Positions 44,054-59,000 of a DNA stretch of 64,000 nt are shown one piece after another; position 1 is the first letter of the stretch; each line of letters opens with the position of its first letter. The position numbers were made by a program, and so were the translations under genes. The notes under the pieces are model-generated. The model did no database searches and was not told where the DNA came from. It saw only the letters and a program-made list of their open reading frames with translations. The stretch comes from Dryomyza anilis (taxonomy: Eukaryota > Arthropoda > Insecta > Diptera > Dryomyzidae). Location: positions 12,567,529 through 12,631,528 of the forward strand of contig OX638132.1 of the NCBI GenBank assembly GCA_951804985.1. Direction: 5' to 3'.

Positions 44054-47000
44054 ATATTTCAGCAGAAATCACTGCAAATTTCATATAATTCGATTGAGCG
44101 GTTCCTCAGAAATCGGGTTTTGCATTTCGATTTTTATAAAAATTTCTTTAAATAGCTATAACTACTAAACGGAGCGTCCTAGAGGGTCGAAAGTAGGCGA
44201 ATTTTACAGAAATATATTTCAGCAGAAATCACTGCAAATTTCATATAATTCGATTGAGCGGTTCCTCAGAAATCGGGTTTTGAATTTCGATTTTTACAAA
44301 ATTTCTTTAAATGGCTATAACTCCTAAACGGAGCGTCCTAGAGGGTCGAAAGTAGGCGCATTTTATAGAAATATATTTCAGCAGAAATCACTGCAAATTT
44401 CATATAATTCGATTGAGCGGTTCCTCAGGAATTGGGTTTTGAATTTCGATTTATAAAAAATTTCTTTAAATGCCTATAACTCGTAAACGGAGCGTCCTGG
44501 AGGGTCGAAAGTAGGCGCATTTTATAGAAATATATTTCAGCAGAAATCACTGCAAATTTCATATAATTCAATTGAGCGGTTCCTCAGGAATTGGGGTTTG
44601 AATTTCGATTTTTAAAAAAATTCTTTAAATGGCTATAACTCCTAAACGGAGCGTCCTAGAGGGTCGAAAGAGCGGATTAAGCGGTTCCTCATAAATCGGG
44701 TTTTGAATTTCGTTTTTTTTTTAAATTTCTTTAAATGCCTATAACTCGTAAACGGAGCGTCCTGGAGGGTCGAAAGTAGGCGCATTTTATAGAAATATAT
44801 TTCAGCAGAAATCACTGCAAATTTCATATAATTCGATTGAGCGGTTCCTCAGGAATTGGGTTTTGAATTTCGATTTTTAAAAAATTTCTTTAAATGCCTA
44901 TAACTCGTTAACGGAGCGTCCTAGAGGGTCGAAAGTAGGCGCATTTTATAGAAATATATTTCAGCAGAAATCACTGCAAATTTCATATAATTCGATTGAA
45001 CGGTTCCTCAGAAATCGGGTTTTGAATTTCGATTTTTACAAAATTTCTTTAAATGGCTTTAACTCCTAAACGGAGCGTCATAGAGGGTCGAAAGTAGGCG
45101 CATTTTATAGAAATATATTTCAGCAGAAATCACTGCAAATTTCATATAATTCGATTGAGCGGTTCCTCAGATATCGGGTTTTGAATTTCGATTTTTACAA
45201 AATTTCTTTAAATGGCTATAACTCGTTAACGGAGCGTCCTAGAGGGTCGAAAGTAGGCGCATTTTATAGAAATATATTTCAGCAGAAATCACTGCAAATT
45301 TCATATAATTCGATTGAGCGGTTCCTCAGGAATTGGGTTTTGAATTTCGATTTTTAAAAAATTTCTTTAAATGCCTATAACTCGTAAATGGAGCATCCTA
45401 GATGGTCGAAAGTAGGCGCATTTTATAGAAATATATTTCAGCAGAAATCACTGCAAATTTCATATAATTCAATTGAGCGGTTCCTCAGGAATTGGGGTTT
45501 GAATTTCGATTTTTAAAAAAATTCTTTAAATGGCTATAACTCCTAAACGGAGCGTCCTAGAGGGTCGAAAGAGCGGATTAAGCGGTTCCTCATAAATCGG
45601 GTTTTGAATTTCGTTTTTTTTTTAAATTTCTTTAAATGCCTATAACTCGTAAACGGAGCGTCCTGGAGGGTCGAAAGTAGGCGCATTTTATAGAAATATA
45701 TTTCAGCAGAAATCACTGCAAATTTCATATAATTCGATTGAGCGGTTCCTCAGGAATTGGGTTTTGAATTTCGATTTTTAAAAAATTTCTTTAAATGCCT
45801 ATAACTCGTTAACGGAGCGTCCTAGAGGGTCGAAAGTAGGCGCATTTTATAGAAATATATTTCAGCAGAAATCACTGCAAATTTCATATAATTCGATTGA
45901 ACGGTTCCTCAGAAATCGGGTTTTGAATTTCGATTTTTACAAAATATCTTTAAATGGCTTTAACTCCTAAACGGAGCGTCATAGAGGGTCGAAAGTAGGC
46001 GCATTTTATAGAAATATATTTCAGCAGAAATCACTGCAAATTTCATATAATTCGATTGAGCGGTTCCTCAGGAATTGGGTTTTGAATTTCGATTTTTAAA
46101 AAATTTCTTTAAATGCCTATAACTCGTAAATGGAGCATCCTAGATGGTCGAAAGTAGGCGCATTTTATAGAAATATATTTCAGCAGAAATCACTGCAAAT
46201 TTCATATAATTCGATTGAACGGTTCCTCAGAAATCGGGTTTTGAATTTCGATTTTTACAAAATTTCTTTAAATGGCTTTAACTCCTAAACGGAGCGTCAT
46301 AGAGGGTCGAAAGTAGGCGCATTTTATAGAAATATATTTCAGCAGAAATCACTGCAAATTTCATATAATTCGATTGAGCGGTTCCTCAGATATCGGGTTT
46401 TGAATTTCGATTTTTACAAAATTTCTTTAAATGGCTATAACTCGTTAACGGAGCGTCCTAGAGGGTCGAAAGTAGGCGCATTTTATAGAAATATATTTCA
46501 GCAGAAATCACTGCAAATTTCATATAATTCGATTGAGCGGTTCCTCAGATATCGGGTTTTGAATTTCGATTTTTACAAAATTTCTTTAAATGGCTATAAC
46601 TCGTTAACGGTGCGTCCTAGAGGGTCGAAAGTAGGCGCATTTTATAGAAATATATTTCAGCAGAAATCACTGCAAATTTCATATAATTCGATTGAGCGGT
46701 TCCTCAGGAATTGGGTTTTGAATTTCGATTTTTAAAAAATTTCTTTAAATGCCTATAACTCGTAAATGGAGCATCCTAGATGGTCGAAAGTAGGCGCATT
46801 TTATAGAAATGTATTTCAGCAGAAATCACTGCAATTTTCATATAATTCGATTGAGCGGTTCCTCAGAAATCGGGTTTTGAATTTCGATTTTTAAAAAAGT
46901 CTTTAAATGGGTATAACTCCTAAACGGAGCGTACTAGAGGGTCGAAAGTAGGCGCATTTTATAGAAATATATTTCAGCAGAAATCACTGCAAATTTCATA

Positions 47001-50000
47001 TAATTCGATTGAGCGGTTCCTCAGGAATTGGGTTTTGAATTTCGATTTTTAAAAAATTTCTTTAAATGCCTATAACTCGTAAATGGAGCATCCTAGATGG
47101 TCGAAAGTAGGCGCATTTTATAGAAATATATTTCAGCAGAAATCACTGCAAATTTCATATAATTCGATTGAACGGTTCCTCAGAAATCGGGTTTTGAATT
47201 TCGATTTTTACAAAATTTCTTTAAATGGCTTTAACTCCTAAACGGAGCGTCATAGAGGGTCGAAAGTAGGCGCATTTTATAGAAATATATTTCAGCAGAA
47301 ATCACTGCAAATTTCATATAATTCGATTGAGCGGTTCCTCAGATATCGGGTTTTGAATTTCGATTTTTACAAAATTTCTTTAAATGGCTATAACTCGTTA
47401 ACGGAGCGTCCTAGAGGGTCGAAAGTAGGCGCATTTTATAGAAATATATTTCAGCAGAAATCACTGCAAATTTCATATAATTCGATTGAGCGGTTCCTCA
47501 GAAATCGGGTTTTGAATTTCGATTTTTACAAAATTTCTTTAAATGGCTTTAACTCCTAAACGGAGCGTCATAGAGGGTCGAAAGTAGGCGCATTTTATAG
47601 AAATATATTTCAGCAGAAATCACTGCAAATTTCATATAATTCGATTGAGCGGTTCCTCAGGAATTGGGTTTTGAATTTCGATTTTTAAAAAATTTCTTTA
47701 AATGCCTATAACTCGTAAATGGAGCATCCTAGATGGTCGAAAGTAGGCGCATTTTATAGAAATATATTTCAGCAGAAATCACTGCAAATTTCATATAATT
47801 CGATTGAACGGTTCCTCAGAAATCGGGTTTTGAATTTCGATTTTTACAAAATTTCTTTAAATGGCTTTAACTCCTAAACGGAGCGTCATAGAGGGTCGAA
47901 AGTAGGCGCATTTTATAGAAATATATTTCAGCAGAAATCACTGCAAATTTCATATAATTCGATTGAGCGGTTCCTCAGATATCGGGTTTTGAATTTCGAT
48001 TTTTACAAAATTTCTTTAAATGGCTATAACTCGTTAACGGAGCGTCCTAGAGGGTCGAAAGTAGGCGCATTTTATAGAAATATATTTCAGCAGAAATCAC
48101 TGCAAATTTCATATAATTCGATTGAGCGGTTCCTCAGATATCGGGTTTTGAATTTCGATTTTTACAAAATTTCTTTAAATGGCTATAACTCGTTAACGGT
48201 GCGTCCTAGAGGGTCGAAAGTAGGCGCATTTTATAGAAATATATTTCAGCAGAAATCACTGCAAATTTCATATAATTCGATTGAGCGGTTCCTCAGAAAT
48301 CGGGTTTTGAATTTCGATTTTTACAAAATTTCTTTAAATGGCTTTAACTCGTAAACGGAGCGTCCTAGAGGGTCGAAAGTAGGCGCATTTTATAGAAATG
48401 TATTTCAGCAGAAATCACTGCAATTTTCATATAATTCGATTGAGCGGTTCCTCAGAAATCGGGTTTTGAATTTCGATTTTTAAAAAAGTCTTTAAATGGG
48501 TATAACTCCTAAACGGAGCGTACTAGAGGGTCGAAAGTAGGCGCATTTTATAGAAATATATTTCAGCAGAAATCACTGCAAATTTCATATAATTCGATTG
48601 AGCGGTTCCTCAGGAATTGGGTTTTGAATTTCGATTTATAAAAAATTTCTTTAAATGCCTATAACTCGTAAACGGAGCGTCCTGGAGGGTCGAAAGTAGG
48701 CGCATTTTATAGAAATATATTTCAGCAGAAATCACTGCAAATTTCATATAATTCAATTGAGCGGTTCCTCAGGAATTGGGGTTTGAATTTCGATTTTTAA
48801 AAAAATTCTTTAAATGGCTATAACTCCTAAACGGAGCGTCCTAGAGGGTCGAAAGAGCGGATTAAGCGGTTCCTCATAAATCGGGTTTTGAATTTCGTTT
48901 TTTTTTTAAATTTCTTTAAATGCCTATAACTCGTAAACGGAGCGTCCTGGAGGGTCGAAAGTAGGCGCATTTTATAGAAATATATTTCAGCAGAAATCAC
49001 TGCAAATTTCATATAATTCGATTGAGTGGTTCCTCAGATATCGGGTTTTGAATTTCGATTTTTACAAAATTTCTTTAAATGGCTATAACTCGTTAACGGA
49101 GCGTCCTAGAGGGTCGAAAGTAGGCGCATTTTATAGAAATATATTTCAGCAGAAATCACTGCAAATTTCATATAATTCGATTGAGCGGTTCACTGCAGAA
49201 ATCGGGTTTTGAATTTCGATTTTTACAAAATATCTTTAAATGGCTTTAACTCCTAAACGGAGCGTCATAGAGGGTCGAAAGTAGGCGCATTTTATAGAAA
49301 TATATTTCAGCAGAAATCACTGCAAATTTCATATAATTCGATTGAGCGGTTCCTCAGGAATTGGGTTTTGAATTTCGATTTTTAAAAAATTTCTTTAAAT
49401 GCCTATAACTCGTAAATGGAGCATCCTAGATGGTCGAAAGTAGGCGCATTTTATAGAAATATATTTCAGCAGAAATCACTGCAAATTTCATATAATTCGA
49501 TTGAACGGTTCCTGAGAAATCGGGTTTTGAATTTCGATTTTTACAAAATTTCTTTAAATGGCTTTAACTCCTAAACGGAGCGTCATAGAGGGTCGAAAGT
49601 AGGCGCATTTTATAGAAATATATTTCAGCAGAAATCACTGCAAATTTCATATAATTCGATTGAGTGGTTCCTCAGATATCGGGTTTTGAATTTCGATTTT
49701 TACAAAATTTCTTTAAATGGCTATAACTCGTTAACGGAGCGTCCTAGAGGGTCGAAAGTAGGCGCATTTTATAGAAATATATTTCAGCAGAAATCACTGC
49801 AAATTTCATATAATTCGATTGAACGGTTCCTGAGAAATCGGGTTTTGAATTTCGATTTTTACAAAATTTCTTTAAATGGCTATAACTCCTAAACGGAGCG
49901 TCATAGAGGGTCGAAAGTAGGCGCATTTTATAGAAATATATTTCAGCAGAAATCACTGCAAATTTCATATAATTCGATTGAGTGGTTCCTCAGATATCGG

Positions 50001-53000
50001 GTTTTGAATTTCGATTTTTACAAAATTTCTTTAAATGGCTATAACTCGTTAACGGAGCGTCCTAGAGGGTCGAAAGTAGGCGCATTTTATAGAAATATAT
50101 TTCAGCAGAAATCACTGCAAATTTCATATAATTCGATTGAGCGGTTCCTCAGATATCGGGTTTTGAATTTCGATTTTTACAAAATTTCTTTAAATGGCTA
50201 TAACTCGTTAACGGAGCGTCCTAGAGGGTCGAAAGTAGGCGCATTTTATAGAAATATATTTCAGCAGAAATCACTGCAAATTTCATATAATTCGATTGAG
50301 CGGTTCCTCAGAAATCGGGTTTTGAATTTCGATTTTTACAAAATTTCTTTAAATGGCTTTAACTCGTAAACGGAGCGTCCTAGAGGGTCGAAAGTAGGCG
50401 CATTTTATAGAAATGTATTTCAGCAGAAATCACTGCAATTTTCATATAATTCGATTGAGCGGTTCCTCAGAAATCGGGTTTTGAATTTCGATTTTTAAAA
50501 AAGTCTTTAAATGGGTATAACTCCTAAACGGAGCGTACTAGAGGGTCGAAAGTAGGCGCATTTTATATAAATATATTTCAGCAGAAATCACTGCAAATTT
50601 CATATAATTCGAATGAGCTGTTCCTCAGAAATCTGGTTTTGAATTTCGATTTTTAAAAAATTTCTTTAAATGCCTATAACTCGTAAACAGAGCGTCCTTG
50701 AGGGTCGAAAGTAGGCGCATTTTATAGAAATATATTTCAGCAGAAATCACTGCCAATTTCATATAATTCGATTGAGCGGTTCCTCAGAAATCGGGTTTTG
50801 AATTTCGATTTTTACAAAATTTCTTTAAATGCCTATAACTCGTAAACAGAGCGTCCTTGAGGGTCGAAAGTAGGCGCATTTTATAGAAATATATTTCAGC
50901 AGAAATCACTGCAAATTTCATATAATTCGATTGAACGGTTCCTCAGAAATCGGGTTTTGATTTTCGATTTTTACAAAATTTCTTTAAATGGCTTTAACTC
51001 CTAAACGGAGCGTCATAGAGGGTCGAAAGTAGGCGCATTTTATAGAAATATATTTCAGCAGAAATCACTGCAAATTTCATATAATTCGATTGAGCGGTTC
51101 CTCAGGAATTGGGTTTTGAATTTCGATTTTTAAAAAATTTCTTTAAATGCCTATAACTCGTAAATGGAGCATCCTAGATGGTCGAAAGTAGGCGCATTTT
51201 ATAGAAATATATTTCAGCAGAAATCACTGCAAATTTCATATAATTCGATTGAACGGTTCCTCAGAAATCGGGTTTTGAATTTCGATTTTTACAAAATTTC
51301 TTTAAATGGCTTTAACTCCTAAACGGAGCGTCATAGAGGGTCGAAAGTAGGCGCATTTTATAGAAATATATTTCAGCAGAAATCACTGCAAATTTCATAT
51401 AATTCGATTGAGTGGTTCCTCAGATATCGGGTTTTGAATTTCGATTTTTACAAAATTTCTTTAAATGGCTATAACTCGTTAACGGAGCGTCCTAGAGGGT
51501 CGAAAGTAGGCGCATTTTATAGAAATATATTTCAGCAGAAATCACTGCAAATTTCATATAATTCGATTGAACGGTTCCTGAGAAATCGGGTTTTGAATTT
51601 CGATTTTTACAAAATTTCTTTAAATGGCTATAACTCCTAAACGGAGCGTCATAGAGGGTCGAAAGTAGGCGCATTTTATAGAAATATATTTCAGCAGAAA
51701 TCACTGCAAATTTCATATAATTCGATTGAGTGGTTCCTCAGATATCGGGTTTTGAATTTCGATTTTTACAAAATTTCTTTAAATGGCTATAACTCGTTAA
51801 CGGAGCGTCCTAGAGGGTCGAAAGTAGGCGCATTTTATAGAAATATATTTCAGCAGAAATCACTGCAAATTTCATATAATTCGATTGAGCGGTTCCTCAG
51901 ATATCGGGTTTTGAATTTCGATTTTTACAAAATTTCTTTAAATGGCTATAACTCGTTAACGGAGCGTCCTAGAGGGTCGAAAGTAGGCGCATTTTATAGA
52001 AATATATTTCAGCAGAAATCACTGCAAATTTCATATAATTCGATTGAGCGGTTCCTCAGAAATCGGGTTTTGAATTTCGATTTTTACAAAATTTCTTTAA
52101 ATGGCTTTAACTCGTAAACGGAGCGTCCTAGAGGGTCGAAAGTAGGCGCATTTTATAGAAATGTATTTCAGCAGAAATCACTGCAATTTTCATATAATTC
52201 GATTGAGCGGTTCCTCAGAAATCGGGTTTTGAATTTCGATTTTTAAAAAAGTCTTTAAATGGGTATAACTCCTAAACGGAGCGTACTAGAGGGTCGAAAG
52301 TAGGCGCATTTTATAGAAATATATTTCAGCAGAAATCACTGCAAATTTCATATAATTCGAATGAGCTGTTCCTCAGAAATCTGGTTTTGAATTTCGATTT
52401 TTAAAAAATTTCTTTAAATGCCTATAACTCGTAAACAGAGCGTCCTTGAGGGTCGAAAGTAGGCGCATTTTATAGAAATATATTTCAGCAGAAATCACTG
52501 CCAATTTCATATAATTCGATTGAGCGGTTCCTCAGAAATCGGGTTTTGAATTTCGATTTTTACAAAATTTCTTTAAATGCCTATAACTCGTAAACAGAGC
52601 GTCCTTGAGGGTCGAAAGTAGGCGCATTTTATAGAAATATATTTCAGCAGAAATCACTGCAAATTTCATATAATTCGATTGAACGGTTCCTCAGAAATCG
52701 GGTTTTGATTTTCGATTTTTACAAAATTTCTTTAAACGGCTTTAACTCCTAAACGGAGCGTCCTGGAGGGTCGAAAGTAGGCGCATTTTATAGAAATATA
52801 TTTCAGCAGAAATCACTGCAAATTTCATATAATTCGATTGAGCGGTTCCTCAGGAATTGGGTTTTGAATTTCGATTTTTAAAAAATTTCTTTAAATGCCT
52901 ATAACTCGTAAACGGAGCGTCCTGGAGGGTCGAAAGTAGGCGCATTTTATAGAAATATATTTCAGCAGAAATCACTGCAAATTTCATATAATTCGATTGA

Positions 53001-56000
53001 ACGGTTCCTCAGAAATCGGGTTTTGAATTTCGATTTTTACAAAATTTCTTTAAATGGCTTTAACTCCTAAACGGAGCGTCATAGAGGGTCGAAAGTAGGC
53101 GCATTTTATAGAAATATATTTCAGCAGAAATCACTGCAAATTTCATATAATTCGATTGAGTGGTTCCTCAGATATCGGGTTTTGAATTTCGATTTTTACA
53201 AAATTTCTTTAAATGGCTATAACTCGTTAACGGAGCGTCCTAGAGGGTCGAAAGTAGGCGCATTTTATAGAAATATATTTCAGCAGAAATCACTGCAAAT
53301 TTCATATAATTCGATTGAGCGGTTCCTCAGATATCGGGTTTTGAATTTCGATTTTTACAAAATTTCTTTAAATGGCTATAACTCGTTAACGGAGCGTCCT
53401 AGAGGGTCGAAAGTAGGCGCATTTTATAGAAATATATTTCAGCAGAAATCACTGCAAATTTCATATAATTCGATTGAGCGGTTCCTCAGAAATCGGGTTT
53501 TGAATTTCGATTTTTACAAAATTTCTTTAAATGGCTTTAACTCGTAAACGGAGCGTCCTAGAGGGTCGAAAGTAGGCGCATTTTATAGAAATGTATTTCA
53601 GCAGAAATCACTGCAATTTTCATATAATTCGATTGAGCGGTTCCTCAGAAATCGGGTTTTGAATTTCGATTTTTAAAAAGTCTTTAAATGGGTATAACTC
53701 CTAAACGGAGCGTACTAGAGGGTCGAAAGTAGGCGCATTTTATAGAAATATATTTCAGCAGAAATCACTGCAAATTTCATATAATTCGATTGAACGGTTC
53801 CTCAGAAATCGGGTTTTGAATTTCGATTTTTAAAAAATTTCTTTAAATGCCTATAACTCGTAAACGGAGCGTCCTGGAGGGTCGAAAGTAGGCGAATTTT
53901 ACAGAAATATATTTCAGCAGAAATCACTGCAAATTTCATATAATTCGATTGAGCTGTTCCTCAGAAATCGGGTTTTGCATTTCGATTTTTAAAAAATTTC
54001 TTTAAATGGTTATAACTCGTAAACGGAGCGTCCTAGAGGGTCGAAAGTAGGCGCATTTTATAGAAATATATTTCAGCAGAAATCACTGCCAATTTCATAT
54101 AATTCGATTGAGCGGTTCCTCAGAAATCGGGTTTTGAATTTCGATTTTTACAAAATTTCTTTAAATGCCTATAACTCGTAAACAGAGCGTCCTTGAGGGT
54201 CGAAAGTAGGCGCATTTTATAGAAATATATTTCAGCAGAAATCACTGCAAATTTCATATAATTCGATTGAACGGTTCCTCAGAAATCGGGTTTTGAATTT
54301 CGATTTTTACAAAATTTCTTTAAACGGCTTTAACTCCTAAACGGAGCGTCCTGGAGGGTCGAAAGTAGGCGCATTTTATAGAAATATATTTCAGCAGAAA
54401 TCACTGCAAATTTCATATAATTCGATTGAGCGGTTCCTCAGGAATTGGGTTTTGAATTTCGATTTTTAAAAAATTTCTTTAAATGCCTATAACTCGTAAA
54501 CGGAGCGTCCTGGAGGGTCGAAAGTAGGCGAATTTTACAGAAATATATTTCAGCAGAAATCACTGCAAATTTCATATAATTCGATTGAGCTGTTCCTCAG
54601 AAATCGGGTTTTGCATTTCGATTTTTAAAAAATTTCTTTAAATGGTTATAACTCGTAAACGGAGCGTCCTAGAGGGTCGAAAGTAGGCGCATTTTATAGA
54701 AATATATTTCAGCAGAAATCACTGCAAATTTCATATAATTCGATTGAGCGGTTCCTCAGAAATCGGGTTTTGAATTTCGATTTTTACAAAATTTCTTTAA
54801 ATGGCTTTAACTCCTAAACGGAGCGTCCTAGAGGGTCGAAAGTAGGCGCATTTTATAGAAATATATTTCAGCAGAAATCACTGCAAATTTCATATAATTC
54901 GATTGAGCGGTTCCTCAGGAATTGGGTTTTGAATTTCGATTTTTAAAAAATTTCTTTAAATGCCTATAACTCGTAAATGGAGCATCCTAGACGGTCGAAA
55001 GTAGGCGCATTTTATAGAAATATATTTCAGCAGAAATCACTGCAAATTTCATATAATTCGATTGAGCGGTTCCTCAGAAATCACTGCAAATTTCATATAA
55101 TTCGATTGAGCGGTTCCTCAGAAATCGGGTTTTGAATTTCGATTTTTACAAAATTTCTTTAAATGGCTTTAACTCCTAAACGGAGCGTCCTAGAGGGTCG
55201 AAAGTAGGCGCATTTTATAGAAATATATTTCAGCAGAAATCACTGCAAATTTCATATAATTCGATTGAACGGTTCCTCAGAAATCGGGTTTTGAATTTCG
55301 ATTTTTACAAAATTTCTTTAAATGGCTTTAACTCCTAAACGGAGCGTCATAGAGGGTCGAAAGTAGGCGCATTTTATAGAAATATATTTCAGCAGAAATC
55401 ACTGCAAATTTCATATAATTCGATTGAGCGGTTCCTCAGATATCGGGTTTTGAATTTCGATTTTTACAAAATTTCTTTAAATGGCTTTAACTCCTAAACG
55501 GAGCGTCATAGAGGGTCGAAAGTAGGCGCATTTTATAGAAATATATTTCAGCAGAAATCACTGCAAATTTCATATAATTCGATTGAGCGGTTCCTCAGAT
55601 ATCGGGTTTTGAATTTCGATTTTTACAAAATTTCTTTAAATGGCTATAACTCGTTAACGGAGCGTCCTAGAGGGTCGAAAGTAGGCGCATTTTATAGAAA
55701 TATATTTCAGCAGAAATCACTGCAAATTTCATATAATTCGATTGAGCGGTTCCTCAGGAATTGGGTTTTGAATTTCGATTTTTAAAAAATTTCTTTAAAT
55801 GCCTATAACTCGTAAATGGAGCATCCTAGACGGTCGAAAGTAGGCGCATTTTATAGAAATATATTTCAGCAGAAATCACTGCAAATTTCATATAATTCGA
55901 TTGAGCGGTTCCTCAGAAATCACTGCAAATTTCATATAATTCGATTGAGCGGTTCCTCAGAAATCGGGTTTTGAATTTCGATTTTTACAAAATTTCTTTA

Positions 56001-59000
56001 AATGGCTTTAACTCCTAAACGGAGCGTCCTAGAGGGTCGAAAGTAGGCGCATTTTATAGAAATATATTTCAGCAGAAATCACTGCAAATTTCATATAATT
56101 CGATTGAGCGGTTCCTCAGAAATCGGGTTTTGCATTTCGATTTTTAAAAAATTTCTTTAAATGGTTATAACTCGTAAACGGAGCGCCCTAGAGGGTCGAA
56201 AGTAGGCGCATTTTATAGAAATATATTTCAGCAGAAATCACTGCAAATTTCATATAATTCGATTGAACGGTTCCTCAGAAATCGGGTTTTGAATTTCGAT
56301 TTTTACAAAATTTCTTTAAATGGCTTTAACTCCTAAACGGAGCGTCATAGAGGGTCGAAAGTAGGCGCATTTTATAGAAATATATTTCAGCAGAAATCAC
56401 TGCAAATTTCATATAATTCGATTGAGCGGTTCCTCAGATATCGGGTTTTGAATTTCGATTTTTACAAAATTTCTTTAAATGGCTTTAACTCCTAAACGGA
56501 GCGTCATAGAGGGTCGAAAGTAGGCGCATTTTATAGAAATATATTTCAGCAGAAATCACTGCAAATTTCATATAATTCGATTGAGCGGTTCCTCAGATAT
56601 CGGGTTTTGAATTTCGATTTTTACAAAATTTCTTTAAATGGCTATAACTCGTTAACGGAGCGTCCTAGAGGGTCGAAAGTAGGCGCATTTTATAGAAATA
56701 TATTTCAGCAGAAATCACTGCAAATTTCATATAATTCGATTGAGCGGTTCCTCAGAAATCGGGTTTTGAATTTCGATTTTTACAAAATTTCTTTAAATGG
56801 CTTTAACTCCTAAACGGAGCGTCCTAGAGGGTCGAAAGTAGGCGCATTTTATAGAAATATATTTCAGCAGAAATCACTGCAAATTTCATATAATTCGATT
56901 GAGCGGTTCCTCAGGAATTGGGTTTTGAATTTCGATTTTTAAAAAATTTCTTTAAATGCCTATAACTCGTAAATGGAGCATCCTAGACGGTCGAAAGTAG
57001 GCGCATTTTATAGAAATATATTTCAGCAGAAATCACTGCAAATTTCATATAATTCGATTGAGCGGTTCCTCAGAAATCACTGCAAATTTCATATAATTCG
57101 ATTGAGCGGTTCCTCAGAAATCGGGTTTTGAATTTCGATTTTTACAAAATTTCTTTAAATGGCTTTAACTCCTAAACGGAGCGTCCTAGAGGGTCGAAAG
57201 TAGGCGCATTTTATAGAAATATATTTCAGCAGAAATCACTGCAAATTTCATATAATTCGATTGAGCGGTTCCTCAGAAATCGGGTTTTGCATTTCGATTT
57301 TTAAAAAATTTCTTTAAATGGTTATAACTCGTAAACGGAGCGCCCTAGAGGGTCGAAAGTAGGCGCATTTTATAGAAATATATTTCAGCAGAAATCACTG
57401 CAAATTTCATATAATTCGATTGAGCGGTTCCTCAGAAATCGGGTTTTGAATTTCGATTTTTACAAAATTTCTTTAAATGGCTTTAACTCCTAAACGGAGC
57501 GTCCTAGAGGGTCGAAAGTAGGCGCATTTTATAGAAATATATTTCAGCAGAAATCACTGCAAATTTCATATAATTCGATTGAGCGGTTCCTCAGAAATCG
57601 GGTTTTGCATTTCGATTTTTAAAAAATTTCTTTAAATGGTTATAACTCGTAAACGGAGCGCCCTAGAGGGTCGAAAGTAGGCGCATTTTATAGAAATATA
57701 TTTCAGCAGAAATCACTGCAAATTTCATATAATTCGATTGAGCGGTTCCTCAGATATCGGGTTTTGAATTTCGATTTTTACAAAATTTCTTTAAATGGCT
57801 ATAACTCGTTAACGGAGCGTCCTAGAGGGTCGAAAGTAGGCGCATTTTATAGAAATATATTTCAGCAGAAATCACTGCAAATTTCATATAATTCGATTGA
57901 GCGGTTCCTCAGAAATCGGGTTTTGAATTTCGATTTTTACAAAATTTCTTTAAATGGCTTTAACTCCTAAACGGAGCGTCATAGAGGGTCGGAAGTAGGC
58001 GCATTTTATAGAAATATATTTCAGCAGAAATCACTGCAAATTTCATATAATTCGATTGAGCGGTTCTTCAGAAATCTGGTTTTGAATTTCGATTTTTATA
58101 AAATTTCTTTAAATGCCTATAACTCGTAAACGGAGCGTCCTGGAGGGTCGAAAGTAGGCGCATTTTATAGAAATATATTTCAGCAGAAATCACTGCAAAT
58201 TTCATATAATTCGATTGAGCGGTTCCTCAGGAATTGGGTTTTGAATTTCGATTTTTAAAAAATTTCTTTAAATGCCTATAACTCGTAAACGGAGCGTCCT
58301 GGAGGGTCGAAAGTAGGCGAATTTTACAGAAATATATTTCAGAAGAAATCACTGCAAATTTCATATAATTCGATTGAGCGGTTCCTCAGAAATCGGGTTT
58401 TGCATTTCGATTTTTAAAAAATTTCTTTAAATGGTTATAACTCGTAAACGGAGCGTCCTAGAGGGTCGAAAGTAGGCGCATTTTATAGAAATATATTTCA
58501 GCAGAAATCACTGCAAATTTCATATAATTCGATTGAACGGTTCCTCAGAAATCGGGTTTTGAATTTCGATTTTTACAAAATTTCTTTAAACGGCTTTAAC
58601 TCCTAAACGGAGCGTCCTAGAGGGTCGAAAGTAGGCGCATTTTATAGAAATATATTTCAGCAGAAATCACTGCAAATTTCATACTATTCGATTGAGCGGT
58701 TCCTCAGGAATTGGGTTTTGAATTTCGATTTTTAAAAAATTTCTTTAAATGCCTATAACTCGTAAATGGAGCATCCTAGACGGTCGAAAGTAGGCGCATT
58801 TTATAGAAATATATTTCAGCAGAAATCACTGCAAATTTCATATAATTCGATTGAACGGTTCCTCAGAAATCGGGTTTTGAATTTCGATTTTTACAAAATT
58901 TCTTTAAACGGCTTTAACTCCTAAACGGAGCGTCCTAGAGGGTCGAAAGTAGGCGCATTTTATAGAAATATATTTCAGCAGAAATCACTGCAAATTTCAT

